Positions 12,318 to 24,175 of a DNA stretch of 64,000 bases are shown in pieces. The translations under genes were made by a program, and so were the position numbers. The stretch is from Evernia prunastri (Eukaryota; Ascomycota; Lecanoromycetes; Lecanorales; Parmeliaceae). The stretch lies in the NCBI GenBank assembly GCA_003184365.1, contig NKYR01000118.1, forward strand, positions 52,378 through 116,377, written 5' to 3'. Every line of letters begins with the position of its first letter. Position 1 is the stretch's first letter. Below the pieces are notes generated by a model. That model did no database searches. It saw only the letters and a program-made list of their open reading frames with translations, and was not told the DNA's origin.

Positions 12318-13001
12318 AAGATTGGTTTTATTATTGGAAAGTAGCTTATGGATTGTCTGAGAGGCTTTTCGCTCCGCGCATACACTCCTCGGTTTCGCTC
12401 TCGCTCTCGCTCTCGTTCCCCCAGCCGCAGCACCTTACTGTAGGTGAGGGTATTCTTAACTTGTTTGAGAATAGCGTTGTTGGAGAAACCCTGCTAGCGA
12501 CCTCACCAACATTTATCTCGGTTTACCCGGGCTTACCCTCGGTACTTTCTCAAAGTGCAAAGGTTTGATGATCAAAGATCAATCACGAATGTTCAATCCT
12601 CAATCCAAGGTACTTGCGCCCCCTTCCATAATCTTATTGTGATTACTATCAAATCATTATGAAACATGTCAATTGTGGTAGGGGATTCAAGAGCGAAAGC
12701 GATACCGACGTTCAGTGGTAGTGGGTCAATAGGTTCATGTGTCGTGTGGCTTGGCTTTTACTTTTCATATCGCGAGCGTACTCTAATTGACTATTCCCCT
12801 GCTTACCCACCGGACCATTTGTATAAGAAGGGCAATGGATTTCCTGCAGATATGCAAAAACCAACAAAATACCACAACATCTGTGCTCGATAGTCTCGTT
12901 CATTTTGTCTTTGTCCCTTACCCTACATAACCGCTTTATCTTCTCTGCATTTCGCCGATCTCCCACTCTACAGTAGATTCTCATCTCACCTTCGAAAGGC
13001 A
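12318..13001. other. Divergent promoter region
   Basis: This region separates the regulator (minus) from the gene at 13002 (plus). A GAGCGA/GAGCGAGA run near 12400 lies in the regulator's 5' leader. I see no gene here. Confidence 0.4.
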
Positions 13002-14656
13002 ATGGCAGGTCGGGGTGGACTAGGCGCCGTATTGCAGTACGCTGTAGCTGGCGTAGCCGGAGGAATTGGTCTGGCATCCGGAAGCATCCATGCTCGCAAA
13101 GAAAAGAAGAAAGCCAAGGCAAATGGCGCAGTGGACAGTAATAGCACCACCCCGATTCCGCCACAGGAACTTAGCAGCAACACCTTGACCTCCCCGCAGG
13201 AATACAGCCCACACGAGGAGATAGTTATCGAACAAGAAGACGAACATCAATGGGATCTAGACCACGCACAGCAAAGTCTTACCGACAGAACATTTTCAGA
13301 CGATCAACCTCCAGAATACAGCGTTAGTGAACGGTCAGCGGCGAAGAAACCACAACCAGACCGAGCGAACATCACAGAAGCATTCCTAAAACGTTACCCT
13401 CCACCAATTCCCACCCAAGATGCACGCCCGCTCCCTCTACCCGTGATTCTCCCCCAGCGTAGACCGAAAGACCGCACGCGTGGCTTCATCCGAGCGTACG
13501 CCCCCGACCTCGAGATACGAGGCATCGACCAAGCCATGTTCCTCGACTTTCTGCAGACCTTTGAAAAATCCAGCGAAGCCAACCCTTGGATCAACGCTAT
13601 CAACTTGGCAGGTATAGCAACAACGTTCATACCCGATGGATTCGGGGTCGGCCTAGCCGTAGGTATTGCGATCCGAATGTCTGTCAAGGTAGCCATGGAC
13701 CTGCAATCACGGTCCCGAACCAACTCCTTCCTCGACAGGATGAACGACGAGTTCTATCGCCCGCGGGGCCTCTATTGCCTCGTCATGACCTGGAGTCCGG
13801 AGTCGTCCGAAACATCCCACACATTCGATCTCACGTCCACCATTTCCGCGAAGGCCTTGTCTGATTCGTCAGCGCCATCGAATTTAGCGAAAAAGTTTGC
13901 GAGCTCGAGCGGGAAGGCCGATCCAAACATGGAACTCCCCGCGGTGGCTCCGCTGATATATCCCGCACTTGACGACCTAGCCGAGCAAGAAGGCGAACAT
14001 GCCTTGCAAACGCGCGACAAGCTCAAGAAGAAAGCGAGATTCGTCGACGACTACTGGGACAAAAGAGCACAGGCCAAATATGCAAGTATTCTCAATCCAA
14101 TCTCAGTGTTCCGCAGCTACTGACAATCTCTTTTCAAGATCGGCAAGCATCCAGACAGCGTACTGGCCCAAACCCCAAAGCCAAAATTCACATCACGCTA
14201 TGCTGATCCTAACCACCCGGCAAGTAGCGGTTCGTTGATTTCACTCGTCACAGGCGGGTACATTAATCCTGCGCCTATACACCAAGGAGGAGGCATTGGA
14301 GCTCTACTCGGAGGGGGTAGAGGAGGCTCGGGCAGCGGCTATGGAAATAACCAAGCGTACGGAGGCCGCGGTGGAGGTTTCGGAGGTCTCGGCGGCGGCG
14401 ACAGAAGAGGAGGAGGTATGGGTCTCGGCGCCGGTCCGTTGGGCCTCCCGATTCCGACACCGCAAATGGCGATGAAGAAGTTTTTGAAGAAAGTAGGTTT
14501 TGTCCCAATTGCTTTTCTGATACGATAACGACGATGGAAACAGACGCGCTGACGTGGGTGGGTCCGCAGGATGTGTTGTATCTGATGATCGTCAACATGC
14601 CTTCCGAAGCCGAGATGGCCGCGACGATGGCTACGGCCGAGGGACGGACAAGCTGA
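13002..14656 (+). CDS. Conserved fungal protein of unknown function, glycine-rich C-terminal region
   Basis: Exons 13002-14081, 14139-14492 and 14570-14656 join in frame to 506 residues. The start MAGRGGLGAVLQYAVAGVAGG is a glycine-rich hydrophobic segment followed by a lysine cluster (RKEKKKAK). The middle contains RGFIRAYAP, a GIDQAMFLDFLQTFEKS segment, a hydrophobic stretch around residues 200-228 and RPRGLYCLVMTW, which I recognise as a recurrent pattern in Pezizomycotina proteins without a known role. The third quarter has a glycine-rich low-complexity region (about 14281-14450). The last exon adds DVLYLMIVNMPSEAEM, typical of the family's end. The first intron appears to use a GC donor (GCAAGT) and AG acceptor; a GT choice breaks the frame. 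It may be membrane associated, but I would not assign a function. Confidence 0.8.
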
Positions 14657-16271
14657 TTTCTACGTCCGTATAAGACTTATTGGTGTTGCTTGATTGCCCT
14701 TCACTCTTTGAAGTCAATTATATTTTCGTTCGTCTCGACCAACCTTTCTTTCTTCTTTTTTTTCTGGCCCAGCACAGCAGGCAAGCCCCAGCAGACCGCA
14801 TTCGATGCCGGTGAGCGAAATCTGTAAACTAACAAAGCCCTGATAGCGCATCACCCTGGGGCTCCACAGGGTTTGCAGAGATGCGAAACGAGGGCAAAAC
14901 AAGGTTCAACATGATCTAGAGCTGTAGTCTGACATCATCTAGATATGTAACCCAACCTGCATTAGACGTTCTCGAAAAGGTCAAGTCTGCACTTCAACCA
15001 ACCAATGATTCATAGGACTCTTCTTTTGGTATATACGTCGTTCAAGGACCTCGCGCTAAAAACGTTCGGCTGTTTTCATCCACAACCGATTTGTATTTGG
15101 ATGAAAGAAGGACTCTTTAGACGTAATTTATCGCTTTCATTTGAGGCAGTACCTCTCCTGCAAGATTCCGCTTTCCTTCGAGGCAGTACCTCTCCTGCAG
15201 GATTTCAACAGAAGCCCTCTTCTTCTATACCGGTCGCGAGACTATCTGCCGATATCGACCGCAATGGTCGACTTTCTCAACTGCGGAATCGAATCCATCT
15301 AGAATCAACTAAGACCAAGGAAAGACTCCCTGACCGACAACCCGACCTCCTTCCGGTGCCATGCCGAAGCGTCTATCCACAATTCTCACTTTCAACTCCG
15401 ATCCCTATACCATCGACGCAGCACTCATGAAGACAAAAAAAAATGCTAACGTGCGCCGCTAGTATTTGATCATTGTCCCATTAGAGATACAATTTCAACG
15501 GCGAGAATTTTGGCATTGATTTTTGAGACATCTCACAAGGAACTGAACGGCTAGCGCTGTTTTTTAGCGCAAGCTTCGACTGGGCACAAGCGACTCGGAC
15601 GGCTGGAATCTGAGCGATGAACAACAAGACAGCGGATGAAAAGTGGACAGCGATGTGGTTTATGGACTTGCGATATCTTTTCAGTCAGATTCAGTCAGAG
15701 AAAGATTCACAATGGAGGGAAGGGCGGTTATGGATGCATATGCTGCGGGTAGGTTGAGGGTTGTGATAGATAGCGTTACCGATTGTCCTCTCTGAGGCGG
15801 ACTAGCGCATATCTAATTACGATATATCGAGTTGTTAAATGGTAACTCTACATAAATCTATACAATCGTCATGGGCTTGGGGCTGGAGAGGGCTAGAGAC
15901 TGTGCGGATGGCTTGGATATCGTGGGACGTAAGCAGTGGGGCAACTACGGGCACAGAGTGGAAACGACTACATATCCTGTAGGCAGTATCGAACGGGCCG
16001 ACTTTTTGGGGTTTTCAGGGGTGGGTACCTTTGTCGTGTTACTCTTGTAGGCGTTTGGGGCTTTGAGAATGCGCTTCGGCAGAGAGCAGAATGTTCTTAT
16101 GTGCATTAGAGTTCGCTGTTAAAGTGCGAAATGATGTATGAGCTAGACTAAAAGTGGGAACGGCCCTTTGCAAACTGCTTGTTCGCAAGATGCACTCTGA
16201 GGTAGAAAGTAGAATCCGGGATTTCTAGGAACTAAGATGTTGTGGCCATGAGTCGCCGCACTCATTCAGTC
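14657..16271. other. Intergenic region with a short direct repeat
   Basis: A 141-codon frame with an ATG at 15005 runs to 15430 but looks like chance: no domain or codon pattern supports it. Inside it a 20-base unit (GAGGCAGTACCTCTCCTGCA) occurs at 15143-15162 and again at 15180-15199. Nothing else stands out. Confidence 0.35.
15143..15199 (+). repeat. Short direct repeat, 20 bases, 37-base period
   Basis: Two exact 20-base copies begin at 15143 and 15180. The spacing of 37 bases with partly similar intervening sequence suggests a local duplication. Confidence 0.7.
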
Positions 16272-17900
16272 TCAAGGGCTATCCGGCGCACCGTCTCCAT
16301 CCTTCACTTTCCTTCGATCTTCCTTTCGATCTTTCCAATATCCCTTGGCCAGAAAGACAAGACTCAAAAAGAGCCCAAAGCCCGAGATCCCAGTGGCAAA
16401 GTACCAAGCGCCACGGAATCCCAACAAGATATCTTTGGGAGTGGTGCCGCCGTCATTGACGTGAGATTCAACCGTACCGGCAAAGCCGAGCGCTAGAGAA
16501 ATGCTATAGTTGACGATCGTGTTGACCAAGCTTGCGGCGATACCCTGGTGCTTTTTCGGCACGGCATCCGAGAGGATGAGCGTGGCGGCCGGGAAACTCA
16601 TGTCCATGCCCCACGGAATGACAATCGTGCAGACAAATGACTGCGCCCAATAGCTCTGCTCGACTGGCGCGGTGGCGATCAGTATGGTCCCCACTGTGAA
16701 TGCAGTGAGCGCGATCGTCATCACCCACGCGGGTCGCAGGCGACCGAGCAGGAATCCGGTGGTGACAGAGGCTATGGCACCCGAGATGGCAACGGGAACA
16801 GTCCAAGCGGCGGTATGGAGAGGAGAGGCGCCTCGGAGTTGCTCATAGAACTGCCAGATGTAATACACCCAGATACCGAAGCAACTCCAGCCGCAAGCTA
16901 CGCAGCCTAGGACAAATGCGACGTCGGTGGATAATGCGTCGAAGGGTATTAGTGGTGATGTCGCGACTCGGAGTTCGATGTAAAAGAAGGCACCGGCGAA
17001 AAGTGTGCCGAGGATCAGGCACACGTAGACGTATGCTTTGGCCCAAGTCACCGCACCAGACTGGTTCCAGGCGAAGTTGATCAGAACCAGGGCCGTGACA
17101 CCGGTAAGTCCGCCCAAAATGTCGAGCTCCGCCATTTTTTCGCGCAACGTCAAGGTTTTTGCGAACTTCTTCGGCGGTTCGGGTATCACGTAGGATCCGA
17201 CGACGGCTATGCAGGCCAGAGCGATTGCGAAAGACCAGAATGTCCACGGCCACCAGGCCAGATTGAAGAGACCGGCGAATGCGGCACCGACGACGGCGCC
17301 GCCTGGGGCCGTAGCTCCGAAGATGGCAAAGACCATGGCTTTCCTCGGTCCCGGGGCGTAGGAGGCTCCGAGGATGGCGAGACCGTTGGGCAGGCATATG
17401 GCCGGTCCGACGCCTTGGAAGACTCGGGCGAAGTTGAAGAGGACGTGGTTCGAGTACACGGCCAGACCGGCGATCATGCTCCAGAGCGAGAACCAGGCAA
17501 AGCCGATGATGAGCATCCTTTTGTAGCCGTACACGTCGCCCAGACGGCCCGCCAGGAGGATGAAGGTCCCGACGGTGAGACTGTAGGCCGCGATGAGCCA
17601 GCTGAGCTCGCCAGGGTTGGAGAGGCCATAGTGGTCTCCGATGACGTGGAGGATGGCAAGGCATTGGCCCAGGCCGACTTGCGTTGTGAATTGTGCGCAG
17701 CAGATTAAGCCGACGAAGAGGATCTCTCTTCCCAAGGGCAAGGTCTCAGCAATGGATTTTGTGGACTCGACTTTGGAGAGATCAACGCGTTCTTTGTCTT
17801 GGTCTTTCTCTGAGCTGTCCTCATCATCACGAGTAGCTTGCTGTTGTAGTTCGGCATTTTGATCTTGGAGTGTGGATGTGCCGGATTGTTCGTCTGCCAT
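16272..17900 (-). CDS. DHA2-family MFS transporter, 14 helices
   Basis: A single uninterrupted frame of 542 residues starts at the ATG 17900-17898. A hydrophilic N-terminal region of about 50 residues (acidic, Gln/Asp/Glu-rich) precedes the first helix. The motif LAGRLGDVYGYKR is the MFS loop 2-3 signature, and LSWLIAAYSLTVGTFIL and VFQGVGPAICLPNG are typical of the aminotriazole-resistance (Atr1)-like branch of DHA2 drug:proton antiporters. The C-terminal end is basic and soluble. The family exports toxic small molecules or metabolites across the plasma membrane using the proton gradient. The gene is intronless, unlike the other carriers in this window. The substrate is unknown and no biosynthetic cluster is visible nearby. 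Confidence 0.9.
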   Translation of the reverse strand: MADEQSGTSTLQDQNAELQQQATRDDEDSSEKDQDKERVDLSKVESTKSIAETLPLGREILFVGLICCAQFTTQVGLGQCLAILHVIGDHYGLSNPGELSWLIAAYSLTVGTFILLAGRLGDVYGYKRMLIIGFAWFSLWSMIAGLAVYSNHVLFNFARVFQGVGPAICLPNGLAILGASYAPGPRKAMVFAIFGATAPGGAVVGAAFAGLFNLAWWPWTFWSFAIALACIAVVGSYVIPEPPKKFAKTLTLREKMAELDILGGLTGVTALVLINFAWNQSGAVTWAKAYVYVCLILGTLFAGAFFYIELRVATSPLIPFDALSTDVAFVLGCVACGWSCFGIWVYYIWQFYEQLRGASPLHTAAWTVPVAISGAIASVTTGFLLGRLRPAWVMTIALTAFTVGTILIATAPVEQSYWAQSFVCTIVIPWGMDMSFPAATLILSDAVPKKHQGIAASLVNTIVNYSISLALGFAGTVESHVNDGGTTPKDILLGFRGAWYFATGISGFGLFLSLVFLAKGYWKDRKEDRRKVKDGDGAPDSP

Positions 17901-20539
17901 TGCGGGAGGCAAATGTTCGTTACGAACACGAATGTTCTATACTTGCCCTCTCTGCTTTCTTGGTTTCTCTTCTTCTTCTTCTTCTTCCCAATGACAATTC
18001 GGGATGGAATAACATTTCAAGCAGCAGGTCATTTCACTTGTAGGAGTATCAAAAAGGCAAGCTGTTGTGCAAAAATCTCTTGTGTTATGTATCGGGAATG
18101 CTCGGAATAATGTTCGGCATCCTCCGCGCGCGCTGCTTACCAACCGAGCCAACCTACTACTACAAGTAGAGTAGCGCCCCAAATCGCGGAACCTTTCCGC
18201 TTGATGGTGCACCCTCGGCAATTAATCATCACGCGTCTGATATCTGATACCGACTTTGACATCTTAGCAATTACCTATACAACAAGTGCTGGTATGTTCA
18301 ATAGTCTCTGATTAAAATGCTCATTGAGGGCACAGTCATCCGCATGTTTGGTCAGTGATTCGTGGCAAAGAAGATCAGTCTTTCGACCGCCTTATCCAGC
18401 CCGAGAAAGAGGTTTGATATGCTGCTAGTCCTCTCAAGCTCTTATTGATTGGCTTATCTAAAGCTCATCTTGAAATTCCAAGAACTAGATGGGGCCCTGA
18501 ATCGTGTCTTCGCACCTCCTACAGATGCTGTGGCTGTATTGAGTAGGTTGCTCAGTACTCAGTAACGGATTTGGCTGGTGTTTAGTTTCAATGAAGCTGC
18601 AAGATCCACGCAGGGTCCATGCGAACGCAGGATGGCGGGCTGGGTCATGAACCGTCATGCGTGAAGTGCAGAAATCGGAGCGTTGCTTTGGTCGACGCAT
18701 AGTATTGAGTGGACTTTATTTCACCCCCTCATCGGATCATCCACCATACATCGTCCCTCATGAGCACTCTTCAATCTTCTCCTTTCCTTTCCTATTTTCT
18801 TTTCTGTTCCTTTGAAGAACACAATATCCAAATTTCCATTCTCTCAGTTCAAGTCAGCTGTGCTAATCACCTTTCCTGGGAATGTTTTGGTCCTGCCTAC
18901 CGCCTAATCGACCAACGTGGAAAACCCTGCGCGAGCTTCTGGTGTCTCACCTGCAAACCTATCGCCATCATCTCCTCTGCGCCTGTTCATCGTAGAATTG
19001 CACGATGGAATACAAAAATCCAGAGCCTAGCTGGTCTCAAGGCTCGTGGCATCGCGCGAGTACCTCCAAAAGAGCGGTAGCAAGGATCGCTCTTGGGCTA
19101 TGCGTTAATGGCAGCCGTCTGGTTCAGTCCAAACAAAAATGTAGATAGCGTCACCGTGGTTCTGGTGAGACGTGCATAGATGTTCGACCGCAACAGGCCG
19201 GCAGTATCTTATAGACTGGGCCTCATCGCCTTAAGATTGTCTATGGACACTTGGCGCAAACCTCTGGGTGCGTCGTCAAAAGCTCTTAGCGGCGACTTTT
19301 CCATGACAACCCACCGAAACGCGTCATAGCCACCGGAAACTTGGCGCCATTTTGTTTCTAAGTCTAGGTATGTGCACAGTAACGGTCATTCAAGCTCGAA
19401 TTTGCTCGTAGCAAATTCAGCCCAACCGATTCTACTACTTTGTCTTCATGCATCTATCTTGAGGCTGGCTAGCACGGTCTTTATGTTTCCCGAACGTTCA
19501 AAATCACCCGATAAGAAAACGCAATTTCCTTGGTTCGAGGAAGCTGAGGGGCGCAGGGTATTCTATATTTGGAACCAATGACAACGGCCCGCTTAGAAAC
19601 CGAGAATGCAAGTACCCCTACGGAATCACCGGTAATGAAGTTGTGTATCATGCGATGGTTGATACGAGTAGAGTTGAACACTGATCCTCCTTGGCATTCC
19701 TATTCGCTCCTGAAGACGCAGATGGCTAGGAATCTTCACCCTGGGCTACTCCTTCCTACTTCATGTGGATCATGTAAGTAAGCACGGCTCTTTGCTCCAT
19801 CAATACATTTCTTGGCTATCCTCGGAGTTCTACTAATCTTCTCCGCTTACTGCATGCCACTGCCCCAACCTTATTTTTCAACCTTAATAAGCATGCATAT
19901 TGCCATTCATCATGTTGCCACGTATCTTCTGAGCGGATTTTGTACATCACCCGCACCAAGCACATTACTGCCACTTGGCCTACCGGAATAGCTGCGATGC
20001 TCATGTCCATGATGAGTGACGCCCAGTTACTTAACGCAAGCACTACTTATTCATGCATTGCTCCAATTGCTCCCTTTAAATCCTTAATTTTTTTGGGCTG
20101 GACTTCGGACGTAACAGGTGTCTACCGAGCGACAGCAGTACATATAGGCGGTCGAGCTTTCTGAGGGGTTTTATGCTTCCTTATCGCTGATTGTCTGGAG
20201 TTCGTTGGGCATTTGAAGGGCCGTGTCACCGATGAGCAGTAGAGGGTCATGCGAGAAGCTTAGTCTGCTAGCATACTGACCCCGTGGAGGTACCTCTAGG
20301 CGGCGTGCGCTATTGGGAGGAGTCTGTGCCATCTGATGGAGCTTCATACCGAGGGCTATGCCAGAAATGCTCTTCTCTCGACAAAGGGACTTGCTGTCCA
20401 CAATCCGTCTTGAATCTGCTTGCATCTTTAATCCAGGGCACTCTTCCTTCGTAGCAACTATTTCTCCCTATGTTGTCGAAGAAATCTTCTTGTGCTCCAT
20501 GATCGATCATCTAGCTTTGGAGACAGCGTCGCATCTATA
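17901..20539. other. Long intergenic region (2.6 kb)
   Basis: This holds the divergent upstream regions of the DHA2 carrier and the Pth11-like gene. Several short frames exist (for instance 18709-19080), but none has a recognisable domain, splice-supported extension or conserved pattern. A TTC microsatellite of about seven units lies near 17965-17987. Confidence 0.4.
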
Positions 20540-22046
20540 ATGGTCACGATTACTGAGCCAGAAACCACAGCTCTGCAGAGTCAAGAGCCTCGATCGAACA
20601 CTTCCAATACCCTGTATCCCATCATTCTAACAACAGTCATACTCTGCAGTATCTTGACGACAGCCTTTACTGCTGCCCGGCTGACCGTAAAACGGTTGAT
20701 CTTGACCAATGAGCTTGAAGATTGTGAGTGCCAAATACATTCTCTATGAGGGCACCCCCAGGAGCACTAACATGACTATCCGTCCAGATATGTTGATGGT
20801 CGCATGGGTAAGTGCACGATCCGCCACAGGTCTTAGCCTCAAACCCGAGACCAGCTAACGTCAAGCAGGTGGTCAGTATAGCTTTCAATGGTTGCTTCCT
20901 TGCAGCAGGGCGGGCTGGTCTTGGAAAACACATATGGCTCGTCCCAGAGACCCAATACGTCAGACTAGCCCAGGTGCGTCAAAACCGCGTCTTCTCGATT
21001 CTGTTGCTTACAACTTGACCAACTCTAATGTTGAATAGTACTCCTGGGCTCTTGAGCTCCTATACACTCCAGCGATATGGCTGGCAAAGGCCTCTCTTCT
21101 CTTCCAGCTGATACGCATCTTCGCACCTATGAGGTCTGGACCCGTTCACTTGGCATGCCATGCTCTGATTTGGGGCAACTTGGCTTTTTATGTTTCCATT
21201 TTCTTCTCAATCCTATTTGAGTGTCACCCCATCTGGGAAGTCTGGAACCCGTCCTATGAAGGCCATTGCCTTAATAGGAACATGCTATTGGTCGTCTCTG
21301 CCGCGGTCAACATATTTTCGGATCTGCTAAACCTATTGCTGCCAATCTGGGCAACGTGGCACTTGCAAATGGCACCGAAAAGGAAAGCTGGCATCATCGC
21401 AGTCTTTGCCACAGGGTTACTGTGGGCTCTCCGTCCTGTCCTCCTCCCGCTGCTTATTAGACCGCGGCCCAACAGAACTGACATATTTCATAAAACAGCG
21501 CTTTCGTTTCAAGCATCTGCCGGCTTGTCTACTCTACACACACCTTCAGCAACCTCGACGTCTCTTACATTGTCGCTCAGACCGGGTTGTGGGGGTACTT
21601 CATCTCCTCATTCGCTTCTGTTCTATTTTCTTTGCCCGTTCGTCATGATGCTGACAGGTTCGATTGACACGACTAGGCTTGCCGAAATCGCCACCATCAT
21701 CCTCTGCACTTGCTTTCCCATGATGCCGCGCTTCGTCAAACTCCTCGCGGACCGCTATTCTAGATCCCAATCCTCTGCACCCACACCGAGGACGAATATA
21801 AGGAAATCGAAAATCGCGAAGCTGGCCAACGTGCAGAGTTCGACCGATATCGACAGTAGTGGTCCTCCGCAGGAAGAGAACATGGCTGGGCTGAGGAGTC
21901 CGTATCAGCGGTTGAGTGAGAATGGAGATGAAAGGGGTGAGCCGAAGGATGTGGTGAGGGATACGGGAACTAAGAGGACGGTGGATATTGAGTTGGAGAC
22001 GTGGGAGCAACTCAATGCGAAAAGTAGGGTGGCATCGATGGTTTGA
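20540..22046 (+). CDS. Pth11-like rhodopsin-domain integral membrane protein (copy 1)
   Basis: Six exons (20540-20723, 20789-20808, 20869-20973, 21039-21421, 21499-21594, 21677-22046) keep frame and give 385 residues. All introns are 60-82 bases with GT..AG ends; exon 2 is only 20 bases. The order fits the fungal rhodopsin-domain (PF20684-like) family: a first helix, EDYMLMVAW, AGLGKHIW, a helix ending LIRIFAP, a cysteine loop FECHPIWEVWNP with a later CLN, a helix before LLPIWATWHLQM, then AQTGLWG-LAEIATIILCTCFPMMPRF at the seventh helix. The soluble tail is long and polar. The family includes Pth11-type surface receptors, but most members have no known ligand. Two relatives occur in this window at 35806 and 47197. 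Confidence 0.85.
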
Positions 22047-23002
22047 CGGACTTTCTGGACTTGGGTAGCCGCGTCTCTAGTTATCCTTAGAAGGGTAGAT
22101 ATTCAGTGGTTGGCCGGAATTTACTCTACCAGCTTTCCATCCGCTAAGACACTAAGGTAAGGCTTTTCCTTAGATTTCGAATATTCAGAATTTTCTACAT
22201 CTGGCCAAGCAATCAATATACAAAGTCACATCTTCGATTATCGAGGTCTTTAATACTAATATCCAACCCTGATTTCAAATATTCGTGTTACACTCAATAT
22301 GCGCCTCCATCTACGTCTTGGCCAATGTTTCGGCTTCCTCTTCGCATCTTTCGCCAACCCTACATCACAGTCATCATGGCCGCACCCAATACCCTTGCTT
22401 GTGTGCCCCTTGAGACTTTTGTTTCGCGACCCTTGAGGACGATTGTTGAGAATTATGGTGTGGTCTTTTGTACATGTATGATTTTTATTCTATGTAACTA
22501 CTGAAGAACTATTCGGGAAGGAGGCATGACTATTGTAGCCATGCCGAGCTGTAGTGGCCTGAAGTGTCAAAGGAAAGCAGTAAAGGACAATAGGCAATGC
22601 AGACCGTTGATTCACCGATTCCCAAGCTTCCTAGCCGACAGCGAGGGCGGACTGTTGCGGAATTCTAAGCGAGTCGGCGATTCGGGGGTTATGTTACCTG
22701 GAATAATTCTGCTAGTATTCTCTTGTACTGGTCTTGAGGTCAAGGTACGTAGATCCTGCTGCGTACTTCGAATCAGAAATTGCCAGAAGAGAGAGGAATT
22801 CGCCTCAGAACTGTGTAGTAGACCTGATTTGGTTCTGATTCATTATTTTGTTTCGCATTTTTAGACATTAGAGTGAGTTCGTTACGGTAAATTTGAAGAT
22901 CTCTTTTGCTCTGATCATAGAATAGCATTTCTAAGTTTTTAAGCTTTCGTGAAGGGTCCATTACATTGCAGATATGTGTGCTTTATAGATCAAGCCATGC
23001 GA

Positions 23003-23029
23003 GAAGCGAAGCGAAGCGAAGCGAAGCGA
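23003..23029. repeat. GCGAA microsatellite
   Basis: About five tandem AAGCG/GCGAA units in 27 bases. Confidence 0.8.
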
Positions 23030-23400
23030 TGCCATGCGCCTTGCGATTATGCAGGTACCCGAAACTATCCGCCGCGAGACGTCTTTCGCCCCTTCTGTAG
23101 ATGCAGGCTCCCTGCGACGAGGTGTATGATTGTTCGCTGCAGCAAGTGAGAAATGGCAATGATATTGCCACATAAACATTCATTGGCACACGAATATCCT
23201 GATTGAAAGATCTGATCTATGTTTCAAATACCCTTGGATAAAGTATCTTAATTGCACTGTGGACGACATAGATATCGTCGCAATTTAGTCAGCTTCATGT
23301 AGCAAACTTGTGAGTGGTTTCTACGCTGGTTGTATCCTTACGATCGAACCTTCCGAAACTACCGCGTTCCCGCGGTTCGTTAGAATTACAGCAGGGCTTC

Positions 23401-23482
23401 ACTCGCCCCTGCAGAAATTGATTGCCGATTTCAGCCCTACCGACCACCTTGACATCGGCAATCAATTTCTGCAGGGGCGAGT
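23401..23482. repeat. Perfect 29-bp inverted repeat (hairpin), 24-base loop
   Basis: Left arm 23401-23429 is exactly complementary to right arm 23454-23482; the loop is 23430-23453. Pairing stops at both ends of the arms. The arms include CTGCAG near the base and end with GCCGAT at the loop. Transcribed, it would fold into a stable stem, but no promoter or host gene is evident. It could be a small RNA precursor, a recombination-prone palindrome or part of an inverted-repeat element. Confidence 0.9.
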
Positions 23483-24175
23483 CGCTCAATCATGGCTAGC
23501 TATTGACGGGAAGAAGTTAGCCTTAGCATGCGAGCCCTTTTCTACGAATCGTACAGGTAACTGCACGGCAACGGCAGCCGTAGACTTTGTCTGCTTGATG
23601 TTCATACTAGCAGACACTTTGCTTCACTGACCATGTCACAGGAAATTGTTGCGTGACTATTGACACTTGAGAGTTCCTGACGTTGAAGTCTTAGGTAGGT
23701 ATGATTTCGGTAGATTTTAACGTTATTGGTGCTACCAAAGTGGCTAGTATACAGACTGCCGCAACGCAGAATCACTGATGCTAATTACAAGCCCATCCTT
23801 CAAATTCCCCAAGACCCCACAATTGGAACCGTTCCGAACCGCATAATCCCTGATCGACCCGCAACCCTTTTCCCTTACACAGCACTGTTTGCCGATGTTC
23901 ACATAACCTCCAAAGACACCGCCCCGCATCCGCTACGTGTAATCACATCTGTCTTGATAAGATTTAGCGTTGCAAAGGAGGGAGAGCGTTCTTCGACCTA
24001 CCATTCGCCTTCCATCAAAATCCCAATCTCGACCCTGCACCATCTGTAGCTGAGTTTTCCATAAGTATCATTCTGCGACATTTGCTTTCATCCGTCCATC
24101 CTCATGCTGAGAACATCAGCGCCATCATTAAGGAATAGTGGTCGTCAGCTTACCATTGCCGTCCGTGAATTTGGC

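Larger units (their letters stand above)
22047..24175. other. Intergenic region with microsatellite and hairpin
   Basis: No convincing gene. The stretch contains a five-copy GCGAA repeat at about 23003-23029 and a perfect 29-bp inverted repeat at 23401-23482, listed separately. A 43-codon ATG frame at 22376 is too short to support. Confidence 0.4.

Noticed and set aside
15005..15430. 141-codon frame with ATG at 15005
   Set aside because: Contains the 20-base direct repeat and has no domain, splice or codon evidence of being a gene.
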